Positions 27,088 to 36,577 of a DNA stretch of 38,168 bases are shown here, one piece after another. Source of the DNA: Oceanospirillales bacterium (GTDB lineage Bacteria > Pseudomonadota > Gammaproteobacteria > Pseudomonadales > Balneatricaceae); the NCBI GenBank assembly GCA_007693685.1, contig REDB01000181.1:1-38168 (forward strand), in the 5' to 3' direction. The position numbers and the translations under genes are program-made. Every line of letters starts with the position of its first letter. Position 1 is the stretch's first letter. The notes beneath the pieces were generated by a model that saw only the letters and a program-made list of their open reading frames with translations, was not told the DNA's origin and did not search any database.

Positions 27088-27088
27088 T

Positions 27089-28918
27089 TCAAAACTGAGC
27101 TTTAGGGTTTTTAGGATAATAATGATCAGCAACACGAGCTTGTCTACTAAATTCTCGGGTGTTTTTGTATGGCATTTTCATAAAGCCAGAGACACCCAAA
27201 CCCTCTATGTCGGGCAGCGATTGAACAATACGTTGCAGGGCTGCGGTAAACTCTGCCTCTTTGCTGGGATCTAGCAATACATAGTCGTTATGTATTTTCA
27301 AATGCTTCGGTAGCACCTCAAATATAATCAAGCCAGTATGGCGAATCTCATTAAGCAGAGCGATTTCACGCATAATGCTGTCGGGCAGTTGCAATAGCTC
27401 ATCCGGATCTTGACCGTCTTCAAAATAGGAATGGTTTCGACTGCTTTCTTCATGAAGGGGAGCTTGGGTAACTTCAAAGGGAATCTTCATCTCAGTAGGG
27501 GGAGTAAAGGGCAGGTTTTCATTGTCACGCTCTAGGTGAAGCGTATTTTTAGCATCAAATAAGCAGCACTTAAAAACACCTTCCCGATGAATAGCTCGTG
27601 CCAAGGTAATCATGGTGTTGACTGCGTGAGTGAAGGCGTCTTTTAGGTCTGGATTATGAAGGTTGAGGCTGGAGTCGATGAAAATATCATCATCTTCCCA
27701 ACGTATGGCTAATCCACCCAGTACCGGATATTTACCCAATCGGCTAACGGCACACAAAAAGGCGCGTTCAGTGCTACCCATGCCGTGCATGAAATTCTTG
27801 TAATACTTTTCCAGTTCCACGTCATCCACATCGATTAACAACGATGGATCTAAGTGCCCTTCACGAAGAAAGCTTTTTCGTGAACTATAGACCACGGTTT
27901 CCATCTGCTCCTGCCCTTGAAATACCCAAATCGGGATCAAGGGCTTTGGCGTTGATTTATCCAGTTCAGGTACAACCCATCTCTTCATAAAGGGCATTTG
28001 CGAGATTAAATAGTTTCCAGCTTGACGCTTTTCCTGCTCATTACCCGTTAATAAGGTTTGTAGGGTGATTGCAAAGGCTTTAGGTAGTCCTAGCGAAGTC
28101 GCTGGAATAGCATCATAGCCATAGCGACAGGATTGTCCTGATGCTAGAGCATAGAGGGTTCCTGCTAATCCTTGTTCATCAAAACGGGGAGAGCTAAGTC
28201 CGCCGTTTAACTGCTCTTCACCAATAAAGTAGACATCACCGAGTCGAGCATTAGTGCTGTGCAGATCTTCACTGAAAAAGCTTAGTCCCGGAGCAATCAC
28301 CGGTTGGTTTTCACTATCTCGTTGCGCGAAGACACTGGAACCCCAGTCAATCAGTTTGACGCTTTCATCAACAGGATTAAAAACAATATTGGAGGGTTTG
28401 ATATCACCATGAACGATAGGAGCAGGTTGATCATCTTGCTTAAACGATCTAAGAGAAGTTAGCACTTCAACCAGTTGAGCAGCAATTTTAAGTATAAGAC
28501 GAGGTGAAAGGGGGCCTTGTTGAATCGAGTAAGCTTCAAGATCCAAACCGGGCGCTCGTTCCATCATCAATACGGATTGTCGTGAAATACGGGTATATTC
28601 GCTGACCGCAGGTATTCCCTTGTGTATTAATTGGCTTTGCATCCAGGCTTCATCTTCAAGTCGATCTTGAACCGCTTGAGGTAAATTGATGCGTGAGAAC
28701 TTGAACACATAGTCAAACTCTTCAGCCGATTTTCCAGCAAATACAAACCCGTAAGCGCCTTTGCCGATGAATTCTATATCGGAAAAGCCCAGCAATCTGA
28801 GCTGATCCATACAGAGCTGCACCCAGTCTTTAATCTTTTGAGCATCTTCATGACTCATTAGATAGATCGACTGTTCCTCATTGATATAGAACTGTTGCAG
28901 CAACGGGCGCTTTATCAT
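27089..28918 (-). CDS. Hanks-type protein kinase-like protein coupled to the bkd operon
   Basis: 609 residues from the ATG at 28918, whose A is the last base of the E2 stop codon (TAATG); further upstream starts (ATG 28969, TTG 28978) would overlap E2 and lack a ribosome binding site. The first ~300 residues form a protein kinase fold: glycine loop GKGAYGFVFAG (52-62), lysine in YVFKFSR (K73), catalytic loop HGDIKPSNIVF (D172, N177), metal-binding DWG (D191) in place of DFG, and the helix-F motif DEQGLAGTLYALASG. All catalytic residues are present, so activity is likely. The remaining ~300 residues match no domain I recognise, and I see no membrane segment. Neighbours encode the branched-chain 2-oxoacid dehydrogenase, making it a candidate regulator of that complex, which is inference. 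Confidence 0.85.
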   Translation of the reverse strand: MIKRPLLQQFYINEEQSIYLMSHEDAQKIKDWVQLCMDQLRLLGFSDIEFIGKGAYGFVFAGKSAEEFDYVFKFSRINLPQAVQDRLEDEAWMQSQLIHKGIPAVSEYTRISRQSVLMMERAPGLDLEAYSIQQGPLSPRLILKIAAQLVEVLTSLRSFKQDDQPAPIVHGDIKPSNIVFNPVDESVKLIDWGSSVFAQRDSENQPVIAPGLSFFSEDLHSTNARLGDVYFIGEEQLNGGLSSPRFDEQGLAGTLYALASGQSCRYGYDAIPATSLGLPKAFAITLQTLLTGNEQEKRQAGNYLISQMPFMKRWVVPELDKSTPKPLIPIWVFQGQEQMETVVYSSRKSFLREGHLDPSLLIDVDDVELEKYYKNFMHGMGSTERAFLCAVSRLGKYPVLGGLAIRWEDDDIFIDSSLNLHNPDLKDAFTHAVNTMITLARAIHREGVFKCCLFDAKNTLHLERDNENLPFTPPTEMKIPFEVTQAPLHEESSRNHSYFEDGQDPDELLQLPDSIMREIALLNEIRHTGLIIFEVLPKHLKIHNDYVLLDPSKEAEFTAALQRIVQSLPDIEGLGVSGFMKMPYKNTREFSRQARVADHYYPKNPKAQF

Positions 28919-30162
28919 TAGCGAAGCTTTGTCAGCATAGTCAGTGGATTCTCCAGATAGGCTTTCCATGTGTTGCAAAAGCGTGCCATGCTGGCGCCAT
29001 CAATAATGCGATGATCGCCTGACCAACTGATCTGCATGATTTTATGTGCGCTCACTTGGCCATCTTCATCAAAGCGGGGCAGAGTTTGTATCTTGCCCAA
29101 TGCGACAATAGCGACCTCAGGTTTGTTGATAATAGGAGTAGCGACGGTACCTCCTATGGCGCCAATGTTGGATAGGGTAATGGTGCCTCCTTTCATCTGT
29201 TGAGAGGTTAGCTTGCCTTCTCTGGCGGCGTCTATCAGTTCATTTAACTCCGCAGTGATCTCCATCAGGTTTAAATGCTGTACTCCTTTAATATTGGGTA
29301 CGAGCAGACCTGAAGGGGTATCCACAGCAAAACCTATGTTGTGATCCTCTTGGTAGATGATCTCAGTACAATCCTCGTTAACGCGACTATTCAGTAATGG
29401 GTGTTGCTGAAGCGCCAGTGAGAGTGCTTTGATAAACAAAGGCATCAGGCTTAGACGTAATCCTTCAGCTTCAAAACTGGGTTTGAGGGTTTGGCGTGTC
29501 TTTTCTAGAAGCGTAACATCGAGTTCATCAGAATAGGTGAAATGTGGAATCGTGTTGGCAGAATCCAACATCTGTTTCGCCATTAGCGCTTTGATACCTC
29601 GGATGCTTACGCTGCGATCCTTGCTATCTTTTGTGTCTACCAAGCATGACCTCTGTACCCTGGTATTTTCGTCCTGAAGCTGACGTTGACTTGGGTTCTG
29701 TAAGTCTTCTTTGTAAATACGTCCATTCTTGCCACTGCCCTTGATGGTGTTAAGGTCTAGCTTCATCTCTCTGGCTAAACGCCTGACTGCTGGACTGGCA
29801 ATGGGTTTTTTCGCTATCTCTGACGAGCTTGTTGTTTTGTGATTATCAGCAGGCAGCACTTCAGTTGCTGTTTCTGTTTGGCTTTTTGTCTGTGCCTGTG
29901 GGTCTAATTGGGATGGTTGATCAGCTTCAATCTCAATTTCAAAAAGAGGCTGATGAACTTTAGCAATATCACCTTGTTGATAATAGAGTTTGCTGATCAC
30001 ACCGTTATACATCGAGGTGATTTCAACCAGCGCTTTATCGGTCATCACGTCTGCAACAGGTTGATCTTCTACAACCGTGTCACCTTCATTGATGCGCCAT
30101 TCAACCAGTTCACACTCAACAATGCCTTCACCAATATCAGGCAGAATAAAATCAATTTTCAT
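28918..30162 (-). CDS. bkdB: Branched-chain 2-oxoacid dehydrogenase E2, dihydrolipoamide acyltransferase
   Basis: 414-residue core of the complex; moves the branched acyl group from lipoate to CoA. An N-terminal lipoyl domain has the modified lysine in VMTDKALVEI (K43). A charged linker (about 80-125) leads to the E1/E3-binding domain ASPAVRRLAREMKLDLNTIK, then the catalytic domain ending in SWSGDHRIIDGASM with the HxxxDG active site. One lipoyl domain and this length are usual for BkdB. GGAG lies 6 bases before the ATG. The stop overlaps the kinase start. No E3 (lipoamide dehydrogenase) gene is present, so E3 must be shared with another complex. Confidence 0.93.
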   Translation of the reverse strand: MKIDFILPDIGEGIVECELVEWRINEGDTVVEDQPVADVMTDKALVEITSMYNGVISKLYYQQGDIAKVHQPLFEIEIEADQPSQLDPQAQTKSQTETATEVLPADNHKTTSSSEIAKKPIASPAVRRLAREMKLDLNTIKGSGKNGRIYKEDLQNPSQRQLQDENTRVQRSCLVDTKDSKDRSVSIRGIKALMAKQMLDSANTIPHFTYSDELDVTLLEKTRQTLKPSFEAEGLRLSLMPLFIKALSLALQQHPLLNSRVNEDCTEIIYQEDHNIGFAVDTPSGLLVPNIKGVQHLNLMEITAELNELIDAAREGKLTSQQMKGGTITLSNIGAIGGTVATPIINKPEVAIVALGKIQTLPRFDEDGQVSAHKIMQISWSGDHRIIDGASMARFCNTWKAYLENPLTMLTKLR

Positions 30163-30188
30163 GGGTTACTCCAAACTGAATCGGTCAA

Positions 30189-31166
30189 TTAGTAATGAAC
30201 ACTGGTGAGAATCGCTTCATAGGTTTTCAGGTGATCTGGCATATATTCCTTCTCTAAGGCGAGTGGGAAGGGGGTATCCAAGCCTGTAACCCTGATGATG
30301 GGCGATTCCAAATGTAAAAAGCAGGTCTCTTGAATGCTGGCGGCAATTTCAGCACCAAAGCCAGAGGTTTTGGGTGCTTCATGATTGATAATCAATCGAC
30401 CTGTCTTTTTCACTGAGTTGGCAACAGTGTCTCTATCCCATGGCAGCAATGTGCGTAAATCGATCAGTTCACAGGAAATGCCATCTTTTTCTGCAAGGTC
30501 AGCAGCTTTTTCAATCGCTTCCATTTGCGCTCCCCAGGCAAGCAGGGTGATATCGCTACCTTCACGAATGACCTCGGCTTTACCCAGTGGAAGTTGATAA
30601 TCTTCGTCAGGAACTTCACCGACAGAAGCGCGGTAGATTCTTTTAGGCTCGAAAAATATCACTGGATTTGGATCGCGTATCGCGGCAAGCAGTAAACCTT
30701 TGGCTTGTTCAGGGTTTCGAGGAACCACCACTTTCAAACCGGGAGTATGCGTAAAATAAGCTTCGGGGGATTGGGAGTGATAATGACCTCCATTGATTCC
30801 ACCACCATAAGGAGTCCGTATAGTGATCCCGCCAACATTGAACTCATTTCCTGAGCGGTAACGAAACTTAGCGGTTTCATTAACGATTTGATCAAATGCA
30901 GGAAAGATATAATCAGCAAACTGAATTTCAGCAATGGCTGTCATGCCTTGAGCGGCTAAGCCATTGGCAAAACCAACAATGCCTTGTTCGGTTAGGGGTG
31001 TATTAAAGCAGCGATGTTTGCCAAATTTTTCTTGTAGATGACTGGTCGCTCTAAATACGCCACCGAAATGACCTACATCCTCACCAAAGCATAAGGCTTT
31101 GGAATCGCTAGAAAGGGCAATCTCCAGTGCGTTATTGATTGCTTGAAGCAGGTTCATCTTACTCAT
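30189..31166 (-). CDS. bkdA2: Branched-chain 2-oxoacid dehydrogenase E1, beta subunit
   Basis: 325-residue beta subunit of the thiamine-dependent decarboxylase. Typical stretches are [49 protein letters not shown] and the C-terminal [17 protein letters not shown]. The ATG at 31166 is chosen because GGGAGG is about 7 bases upstream; a GTG one codon earlier is less likely. It overlaps the E1-alpha stop by 8 bases. The E1/E2 set could in principle act on pyruvate, but the E1-alpha length and the surrounding genes favour branched-chain 2-oxoacids. Confidence 0.93.
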   Translation of the reverse strand: MSKMNLLQAINNALEIALSSDSKALCFGEDVGHFGGVFRATSHLQEKFGKHRCFNTPLTEQGIVGFANGLAAQGMTAIAEIQFADYIFPAFDQIVNETAKFRYRSGNEFNVGGITIRTPYGGGINGGHYHSQSPEAYFTHTPGLKVVVPRNPEQAKGLLLAAIRDPNPVIFFEPKRIYRASVGEVPDEDYQLPLGKAEVIREGSDITLLAWGAQMEAIEKAADLAEKDGISCELIDLRTLLPWDRDTVANSVKKTGRLIINHEAPKTSGFGAEIAASIQETCFLHLESPIIRVTGLDTPFPLALEKEYMPDHLKTYEAILTSVHY

Positions 31167-32349
31167 CACCTAGCCTCCCAGCTGATTTAGGATAGGCATC
31201 TGGATACTTTCTTAAGTGCTTGATCAATGCATCCTGTTGCTCTTTCAAGTGCCAAGGTAAGGTGTCATAAACATCGGTAAATAAGTCGTTAAGAGGAGGT
31301 GGTGGCACTTTTTCAGCTTTTTTCATCGCCGCCATAATGGCATCCCGATGAAACTGCTTGCGTTGTGTGTCTTGGCTTTCGTCCCACCATTGTTGCTGTA
31401 TCAACCAATTTTTTAAGCGCAGAACAGGGCATTTGGCTCGCCATGTGTCTTCTTCAGATTTATTTCTATAACCGCTAGGATCATCCGAGCTGGAATGAGC
31501 ACCTAAGCGATAGGTCATGGCTTCAATCAAGACTGGCTGATGCTGTTCAACTGCCAGTTTGCGAGCTTGTTGCGTTGCTTTCAAGACTGCAAATACATCG
31601 TTGCCATCAACACGAATCGTTTTAAGACCGTAACCTATTCCACGCGGTGCTATACCATCACCGGCATATTGTTCATGTGCTGGAGTAGAGATGGCATAAC
31701 CATTGTTGCGACAGAAAAAGATCACCGGTACTTTGAAAACGCCTGCCATATTCAATGCGGCATGAAAGTCACCTTCCGAGGCAGCGCCTTCACCGAAAAA
31801 GCACAATACACAGTTAGGTTTTTGCTGAGCTTTAAGTGCAAAAGCATAGCCTGTTGCATGGGGGAGTTGTGTGCCTAACGTTGAAGATACAGTGATGTAA
31901 TGTAACTCACTGGAACCATAATGAATGGGCATTTGACGCCCTTTACCCAAGTCTTTTTCGTTAGAAAACAACTGGTTCATGAATTGATCTGGAGTAAAAC
32001 CTCGAAAGGCTAATGCGCCTTGTTCGCGGTATTGCGCCATGATCATATCGTCATCAGCAAGGGCCGCCGTGCTGCCAATATCTGCCGCTTCTTCACCCGT
32101 TTCAGTCATGTAAAAACTGATACGTCCTTGACGTTGTGAGGCGAGCAAGCGTTCATCTAGGGCTCGAATAAACAGAAAAGTATCGTAGATTTTTAGAGCA
32201 AGCGTTTGATCAATTTCAGGAAGAGATGCACCGGGATAAAGGGTACCATCTTCACGAAGGATACGTAGGGTTGGGATATGTAGGGATGTAGCATCAAAAA
32301 ATTTAGGCTCGTGCACGATCAGTGCCGCCGTTTCGCGTTTATCAGTCAT
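31159..32349 (-). CDS. bkdA1: Branched-chain 2-oxoacid dehydrogenase E1, alpha subunit
   Basis: 396-residue alpha subunit that decarboxylates 2-oxoisocaproate, 2-oxoisovalerate and 2-oxo-3-methylvalerate with thiamine diphosphate. The cofactor motif runs from [17 protein letters not shown] to the [10 protein letters not shown] asparagines. The loop [16 protein letters not shown] (serines 286-288) matches the phosphorylation loop of the mammalian enzyme, with S286 at the regulatory serine position. AAGG lies 8 bases before the ATG. First gene of the bkdA1-bkdA2-bkdB-kinase operon; a tandem inverted-repeat element lies 51-80 bases upstream. Confidence 0.94.
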   Translation of the reverse strand: MTDKRETAALIVHEPKFFDATSLHIPTLRILREDGTLYPGASLPEIDQTLALKIYDTFLFIRALDERLLASQRQGRISFYMTETGEEAADIGSTAALADDDMIMAQYREQGALAFRGFTPDQFMNQLFSNEKDLGKGRQMPIHYGSSELHYITVSSTLGTQLPHATGYAFALKAQQKPNCVLCFFGEGAASEGDFHAALNMAGVFKVPVIFFCRNNGYAISTPAHEQYAGDGIAPRGIGYGLKTIRVDGNDVFAVLKATQQARKLAVEQHQPVLIEAMTYRLGAHSSSDDPSGYRNKSEEDTWRAKCPVLRLKNWLIQQQWWDESQDTQRKQFHRDAIMAAMKKAEKVPPPPLNDLFTDVYDTLPWHLKEQQDALIKHLRKYPDAYPKSAGRLGDE

Positions 32350-32399
32350 AATAAACCTTCTTTTTATTGTTATATCTACTGATTATGTCAATAGCTATG

Positions 32400-32429
32400 C
32401 TGTAAGACAGGATCACTGTCATTACAGTG
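32400..32429. promoter_or_regulatory. Tandem CTGT/ACAG inverted repeats upstream of bkd
   Basis: CTGT-N3-ACAG (32400-32410) is followed by a perfect CACTGT-CATT-ACAG-TG repeat (arms 32414-32419 and 32424-32429). The two elements are about 16 bp apart and lie 51-80 bases before bkdA1, a suitable place for an operator. It does not resemble the LiuR-type element, so another regulator would be involved. Confidence 0.4.
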
Positions 32430-32437
32430 TAAAATCT

Positions 32438-32467
32438 AGCTTCTAATACGGGTGATGTAAAGAAGCT
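32438..32467 (-). terminator. Possible weak terminator after the RND operon
   Basis: AGCTTCT (32438-32444) and AGAAGCT (32461-32467) form a 7-bp stem with a 16-base loop. On the reverse strand it begins 28 bases after the RND pump stop and is followed by AGATTTT. The stem is short and the T-run poor, so read-through into bkd is possible. Confidence 0.3.
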
Positions 32468-32495
32468 TTCATTCTTGTTTGCTCAATCCTGTAGA

Positions 32496-35400
32496 TTAGG
32501 ATGTTAATTTTACTTTTCTCTTAGGTGTAACTAGTTTATATATCAATGGGATAGTAAACAAAGTTAATAATGTAGATACAGAGATGCCCCAGACGATTGC
32601 CGTAGCGACTGGTCCAAAGATCAGTGATTTTCCACCTAATCCTAATGCCAGACCCATCAATCCAGCCATGGTCGTAGCGGCTGTAATAAGGATGGGTACT
32701 AAGCGTCTTCTCGCGGCGTAAACGATGGCGTGTTGCACGCTCATACCGGCTTCCAGTCGACTATTGGCAGCAGCCATTAAGACGATGGCAGAGTTAACAG
32801 CAATCCCTGACAGCGCCACTAAGCCATAAAGGGTGTAGAGGCTTAACGGATTGTTGCTTAGCCATAAACCGTAAGCTACACCAGTAAATGCCATGGGAAT
32901 CGTCAGCAAGATGATAAAGGGTTGAAAATAACTTCTAAACTGAGCACCCAGAATTAAGTACATCAGACCAACGCCCAGCACAAATAACATGGTTAAGGCA
33001 CTTAAAGATTCTTGGATGTCATCCAGTTCCCCAGAAAAATCCAAATTGATGCCCGGATGTTCAGCCGCTATTTGTTGCCATGCTTCTTGGATACGCTGAT
33101 TGGCTTCTAAAGTGTCAATTTGTTCCCGGTCTAAATTGGCTTCAAGTGTAATAGCGCGACTGAAATTGTAATGACGTAAGCTTTCAAATCCTGTTCTTAC
33201 TTCAATTTCCACCAATTCACTTAATGGAATCAACTGGCCACTGGGAGTTGCTATCAGCGTATCTAGCCACTGACGAATATCATCCGTTCTAGTTGAAGGG
33301 GCACGCACGCGAAGGTCGACTTGCTCTCCACGATCTGTCATCTGTGCAACAATTTCCCCATCTGTCATTATTCGTAGAGTTCTAGTGACAGTCACAGGAT
33401 CAAGACCAGCACGACGTATGGCTGGAAGGTTTAACTGAGTGACTAGTTGCTGCATACCGGGTGATGCATCGTTGCTGATATCAGTGACACCATTAATACT
33501 TTGAAGAATGGCGGTTAAATCTTCCACTGCGCGCTGAATGATTGAGTAATCATCACCGCGAACTTTAATGCTGATCGGCATAGAGCTAGGTGGCCCACCC
33601 GATAGCTTCAACAAGTTAATTCGAGCAGGTGCAGGCGCTAACACTGGCAGTTGATCACGCAGCTCTTGAATAATATCGTCGGCAGTTCGAGCACTGTTTT
33701 GGCGAGAGGTTAGGCTGATAAAGATCTGTCCGTAAGATTCACCTAACAAGGGCTCTGTCTCGGTAAAGATCTGACCTGCGTAGGTGACCATTGATCGCAG
33801 TTCATCCGGTTGAATCAGCTCTCTTGATAAGAGCTCGACCTGTTTTGTTGCCTCTAGTGTGTTGTCGAGAGTTGATCCTGCTGGCATTTCGACATTGACA
33901 TAGAAGACTTGCAGGGTGTCAGCAGCAAAAAAGTTAGTCGCGATACGTTCGCTTGCAAACAGATAGATCGCAGATGAAAAGGCACCACAGAGCACCAACA
34001 AAGTGACCCAAGGGTGGCGGAAACTTTTGACTAGAAAGCGACCATAAAGATTTCTTAAACGCATCATGATGCGCTCGCGTTGATTAATGCGATGCTGTAG
34101 ATAGGCAGGGTCAGACTGTAAGAGTTTGGTCTGTGAAGGTAGCATCCAGAAAGCTTGAATAAGGCTGAATAGCAGTGCAAAGGTCACCACTAAAGGTACT
34201 ACACGCATAAAGTCGCCTAGTATGCCGGGCATCAGCATCAAGGGAAGAAAAGCGGCTACCGTCGTCATAATGGCAGCCAATAAAGGCCAGCCCACTTCTT
34301 GCATAGCGCCAATGGCCGCTTCGATGGAATCCAGCCCGCGTTGCAGGCGTTGATGCATCGCTTCCACCATCACCACCGCTACGTCCACAAGCATCCCTAG
34401 TGCAATGATAACGCCTAATAGTACCGTTAGGTTGAGCGTTTCATCCTGTGCTCTTAGTAAAATAAATACGCCGGTTAATGAAAAAGGAATGGCTAATGCC
34501 ACAAGTACACCAATACGCCAGCCTAGAAAGAGCCAACTGACTGCAAAGACAAATAGCAGTCCTTGAATGGCATTAGACTGCATGATTTCAATAGCTCTAC
34601 GAGTTGTTTCGGTCTGGTCATCAGCAAGAATGGCTGTGACGCCCTGAGCAAAGTTGAGCTGATTCCAGTCTTTAAGGTATTGATCTAACGTTTCAACCAG
34701 TTCTAGGGTGTTGGCATTAGCGTCTTTCATGACTGCCATCATGACGGCTGGCTGTTGTTCAAAAAGTACCTTTTGCGTGGCATCTTGGCGAGCGCGATGA
34801 ATACTCGCGACCTCTTCAAGTAACACTTCACCGGATGGTATAGGAAGTTCAAGTCGAGCGAGTTGTTCAGGGTCGGGGGACTGTCCGACATGGCGAATCA
34901 ACCATTGCTGATTGGATACGGTGAGTTTTCCGGCTGCCAGATCTTGCCATTGCATCCCAATCATATCGGCTACTTGTACAGGGCTAACTCCTAACGAGGC
35001 TAGTCGATTGAAATCCAGTTTAACCTGAACTTCAGGGTCGTTAAGCCCTAAGGTATCAATTCGATCTATGCCTCGAAGTTGCTCCAGATCACGTTGCAGT
35101 TGATAGGACATTCTGCGCAAGGATTCATCGTTATCCATGCCTTGTACCACAATAGTGGCAGCTGGGAAGGCGTTGGCACTGGTGATTTCAAGAATGATTG
35201 GCTCGACAATATCACGTGGTAATTCACTACGTTTGCTTTGAATTTCTCGTCGTAAATCGTTTACTCGTTTATCGAAAGTGCGTTCATCTAAATCACGAAA
35301 ACGCACTAAAATATTGGAAAGGCCAACGCGTGATGTACTGGAAACAAAATTAACATCGTTGAGTTTGCGCAGTGCATCTTCCATCGGTTGCGTGACACGC

Positions 35401-35576
35401 ATTTCGACATCTTCAGCACTGGCTCCCGGTAAAGCCGTAACAATCACTATCCAATTGAAGTTGATCGTTGGATCTTGCTGGCGCGGTAACATTTGATAGG
35501 ACAGGGCTCCTATCACTAACACCAAAACAAAAACGAGGTTGGCAAGGACAGTATTACGAAGTAGCGCTCGAATCAT
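32496..35576 (-). CDS. RND-family efflux transporter, inner-membrane pump
   Basis: 1026-residue proton-driven pump of the AcrB-like superfamily. The start MIRALLRNTVLANLVFVLVL, the porter-domain motif DPTINFNWIVIVTALPGASA and the repeated six-helix bundles are typical. In the fourth helix GMLVDVAVVMVEA keeps one of the two aspartates of AcrB, and in the tenth GIAVNSAIVLMAA has no lysine where AcrB has K940, so the proton relay differs, as in several other RND groups. The ATG at 35576 overlaps the adaptor stop as ATGA; an upstream GTG at 35600 is less likely. No outer-membrane factor gene is adjacent. Substrate unknown. Confidence 0.94.
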   Translation of the reverse strand: MIRALLRNTVLANLVFVLVLVIGALSYQMLPRQQDPTINFNWIVIVTALPGASAEDVEMRVTQPMEDALRKLNDVNFVSSTSRVGLSNILVRFRDLDERTFDKRVNDLRREIQSKRSELPRDIVEPIILEITSANAFPAATIVVQGMDNDESLRRMSYQLQRDLEQLRGIDRIDTLGLNDPEVQVKLDFNRLASLGVSPVQVADMIGMQWQDLAAGKLTVSNQQWLIRHVGQSPDPEQLARLELPIPSGEVLLEEVASIHRARQDATQKVLFEQQPAVMMAVMKDANANTLELVETLDQYLKDWNQLNFAQGVTAILADDQTETTRRAIEIMQSNAIQGLLFVFAVSWLFLGWRIGVLVALAIPFSLTGVFILLRAQDETLNLTVLLGVIIALGMLVDVAVVMVEAMHQRLQRGLDSIEAAIGAMQEVGWPLLAAIMTTVAAFLPLMLMPGILGDFMRVVPLVVTFALLFSLIQAFWMLPSQTKLLQSDPAYLQHRINQRERIMMRLRNLYGRFLVKSFRHPWVTLLVLCGAFSSAIYLFASERIATNFFAADTLQVFYVNVEMPAGSTLDNTLEATKQVELLSRELIQPDELRSMVTYAGQIFTETEPLLGESYGQIFISLTSRQNSARTADDIIQELRDQLPVLAPAPARINLLKLSGGPPSSMPISIKVRGDDYSIIQRAVEDLTAILQSINGVTDISNDASPGMQQLVTQLNLPAIRRAGLDPVTVTRTLRIMTDGEIVAQMTDRGEQVDLRVRAPSTRTDDIRQWLDTLIATPSGQLIPLSELVEIEVRTGFESLRHYNFSRAITLEANLDREQIDTLEANQRIQEAWQQIAAEHPGINLDFSGELDDIQESLSALTMLFVLGVGLMYLILGAQFRSYFQPFIILLTIPMAFTGVAYGLWLSNNPLSLYTLYGLVALSGIAVNSAIVLMAAANSRLEAGMSVQHAIVYAARRRLVPILITAATTMAGLMGLALGLGGKSLIFGPVATAIVWGISVSTLLTLFTIPLIYKLVTPKRKVKLTS

Positions 35577-36577
35577 TCTGACGATCCCACTTGAAGCCAC
35601 TGTTGTCCTTGGATGATGATCTGTGCGTTTTCCAATTCATTAGGAACAGGGTATGGACGACCTTCTTGAGCATTCGCCAAGGGATAAAAGCTTGGTAAAT
35701 CATCCTCGAGTATAAAGATACCCAATTGCCCTGTACGACTGACGATATATTCAGCCGGAATGAACGCTTGGGCTTCTGTTAAAATTAAGGTTCCTGAGCT
35801 ACCAATCGCTACAGATTCAGGAGCACGATACCATGCTTTCTGACTACGATTTCTTGCATCGATCACAGGTGAAAGTCTAATGAGTTCAATAGGGTAAAGG
35901 TACTCACTTAATTCAAATTCTGCAGTGACTCCTTGCTGTAAATCAAAGCGATTGACCGGTAGGGTGACTTCGATTTCTGCATCGCTGAGTTGCTGTAAAG
36001 ATAGTAGGAGTGATCCCGGCGCAGTGCGTTCTCCTACACCTGCATGTACAGCTGTAATAGCGGCTTCAAAAGGTGCATTGACAATACAGCGACTGATTTG
36101 GCGTTGTGCTAATTGAATTTCTGTATTAATGGCTGTGAGACGTGCTTGTTGGCGAGTTACTTCACTTTGTGCGTCTTCGGCAGATAAATTATCAGTAAGC
36201 TGGCGCTCTCGTAATGAACTTAACCTGCTGGCCAAACGTTGAGATTGAGTTAAGCTGGCTTGAGTTTCAGATAAGCGAGACTTGAGCAGGCTAAGTTGAT
36301 CTTCTGCATCACGACAGTCTAGAGAAACCAGCGCCTGTCCTTCCGATACCTTATCTCCAGGCCGCGAATAAAACTCCAGCACTGTCGTGAATAATTCGCT
36401 GGATAATTGCGTGTCATTTTGAGTGATAACGGATGCAGCAAAGCGGTGCTGACGAGTCTGTTGGACATCTGACATCAGCGCGGTTGTAAAGCTGGGTAGA
36501 GCCTCGTCAGCGAAAGTAAATGGTATTACGCTAAGTGCGCCGCTTATAAAAAAAGTCTTCAAAATTGAGTGACGCAT
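35573..36577 (-). CDS. RND periplasmic adaptor (membrane fusion protein)
   Basis: 334-residue HlyD/AcrA-type adaptor that links the pump to an outer-membrane channel. A cleavable signal (FFISGALSVIPFTFA) precedes the mature protein; there is no lipobox. The order is a split lipoyl/barrel-sandwich domain (FYSRPGDKVSEGQALVSLDC and later INAPFEAAI-like text, here CIVNAPFEAAITAVHAGVGE), a central coiled coil at about 110-165 rich in Q, S and L, then a beta-barrel part. It is somewhat short for AcrA-type proteins. AGGGG is 4 bases before the ATG. First gene of the pair, coupled to the pump gene by ATGA. Confidence 0.9.
   Translation of the reverse strand: MRHSILKTFFISGALSVIPFTFADEALPSFTTALMSDVQQTRQHRFAASVITQNDTQLSSELFTTVLEFYSRPGDKVSEGQALVSLDCRDAEDQLSLLKSRLSETQASLTQSQRLASRLSSLRERQLTDNLSAEDAQSEVTRQQARLTAINTEIQLAQRQISRCIVNAPFEAAITAVHAGVGERTAPGSLLLSLQQLSDAEIEVTLPVNRFDLQQGVTAEFELSEYLYPIELIRLSPVIDARNRSQKAWYRAPESVAIGSSGTLILTEAQAFIPAEYIVSRTGQLGIFILEDDLPSFYPLANAQEGRPYPVPNELENAQIIIQGQQWLQVGSSE

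Noticed and set aside
28919-28978. Upstream TTG/ATG starts for the kinase-like gene
   Set aside because: Both lie inside the E2 coding region without a ribosome binding site; the TAATG junction at 28920-28916 is a better start.
31540-31878. 112-codon forward frame inside bkdA1
   Set aside because: Antisense to the conserved thiamine-binding region; no ribosome binding site or recognisable domain.
32414-32429. CTGT...ACAG repeat read as a LexA (SOS) box
   Set aside because: LexA boxes of this class have CTGT and ACAG 8 bases apart; here the gap is 4, and the downstream genes are metabolic.
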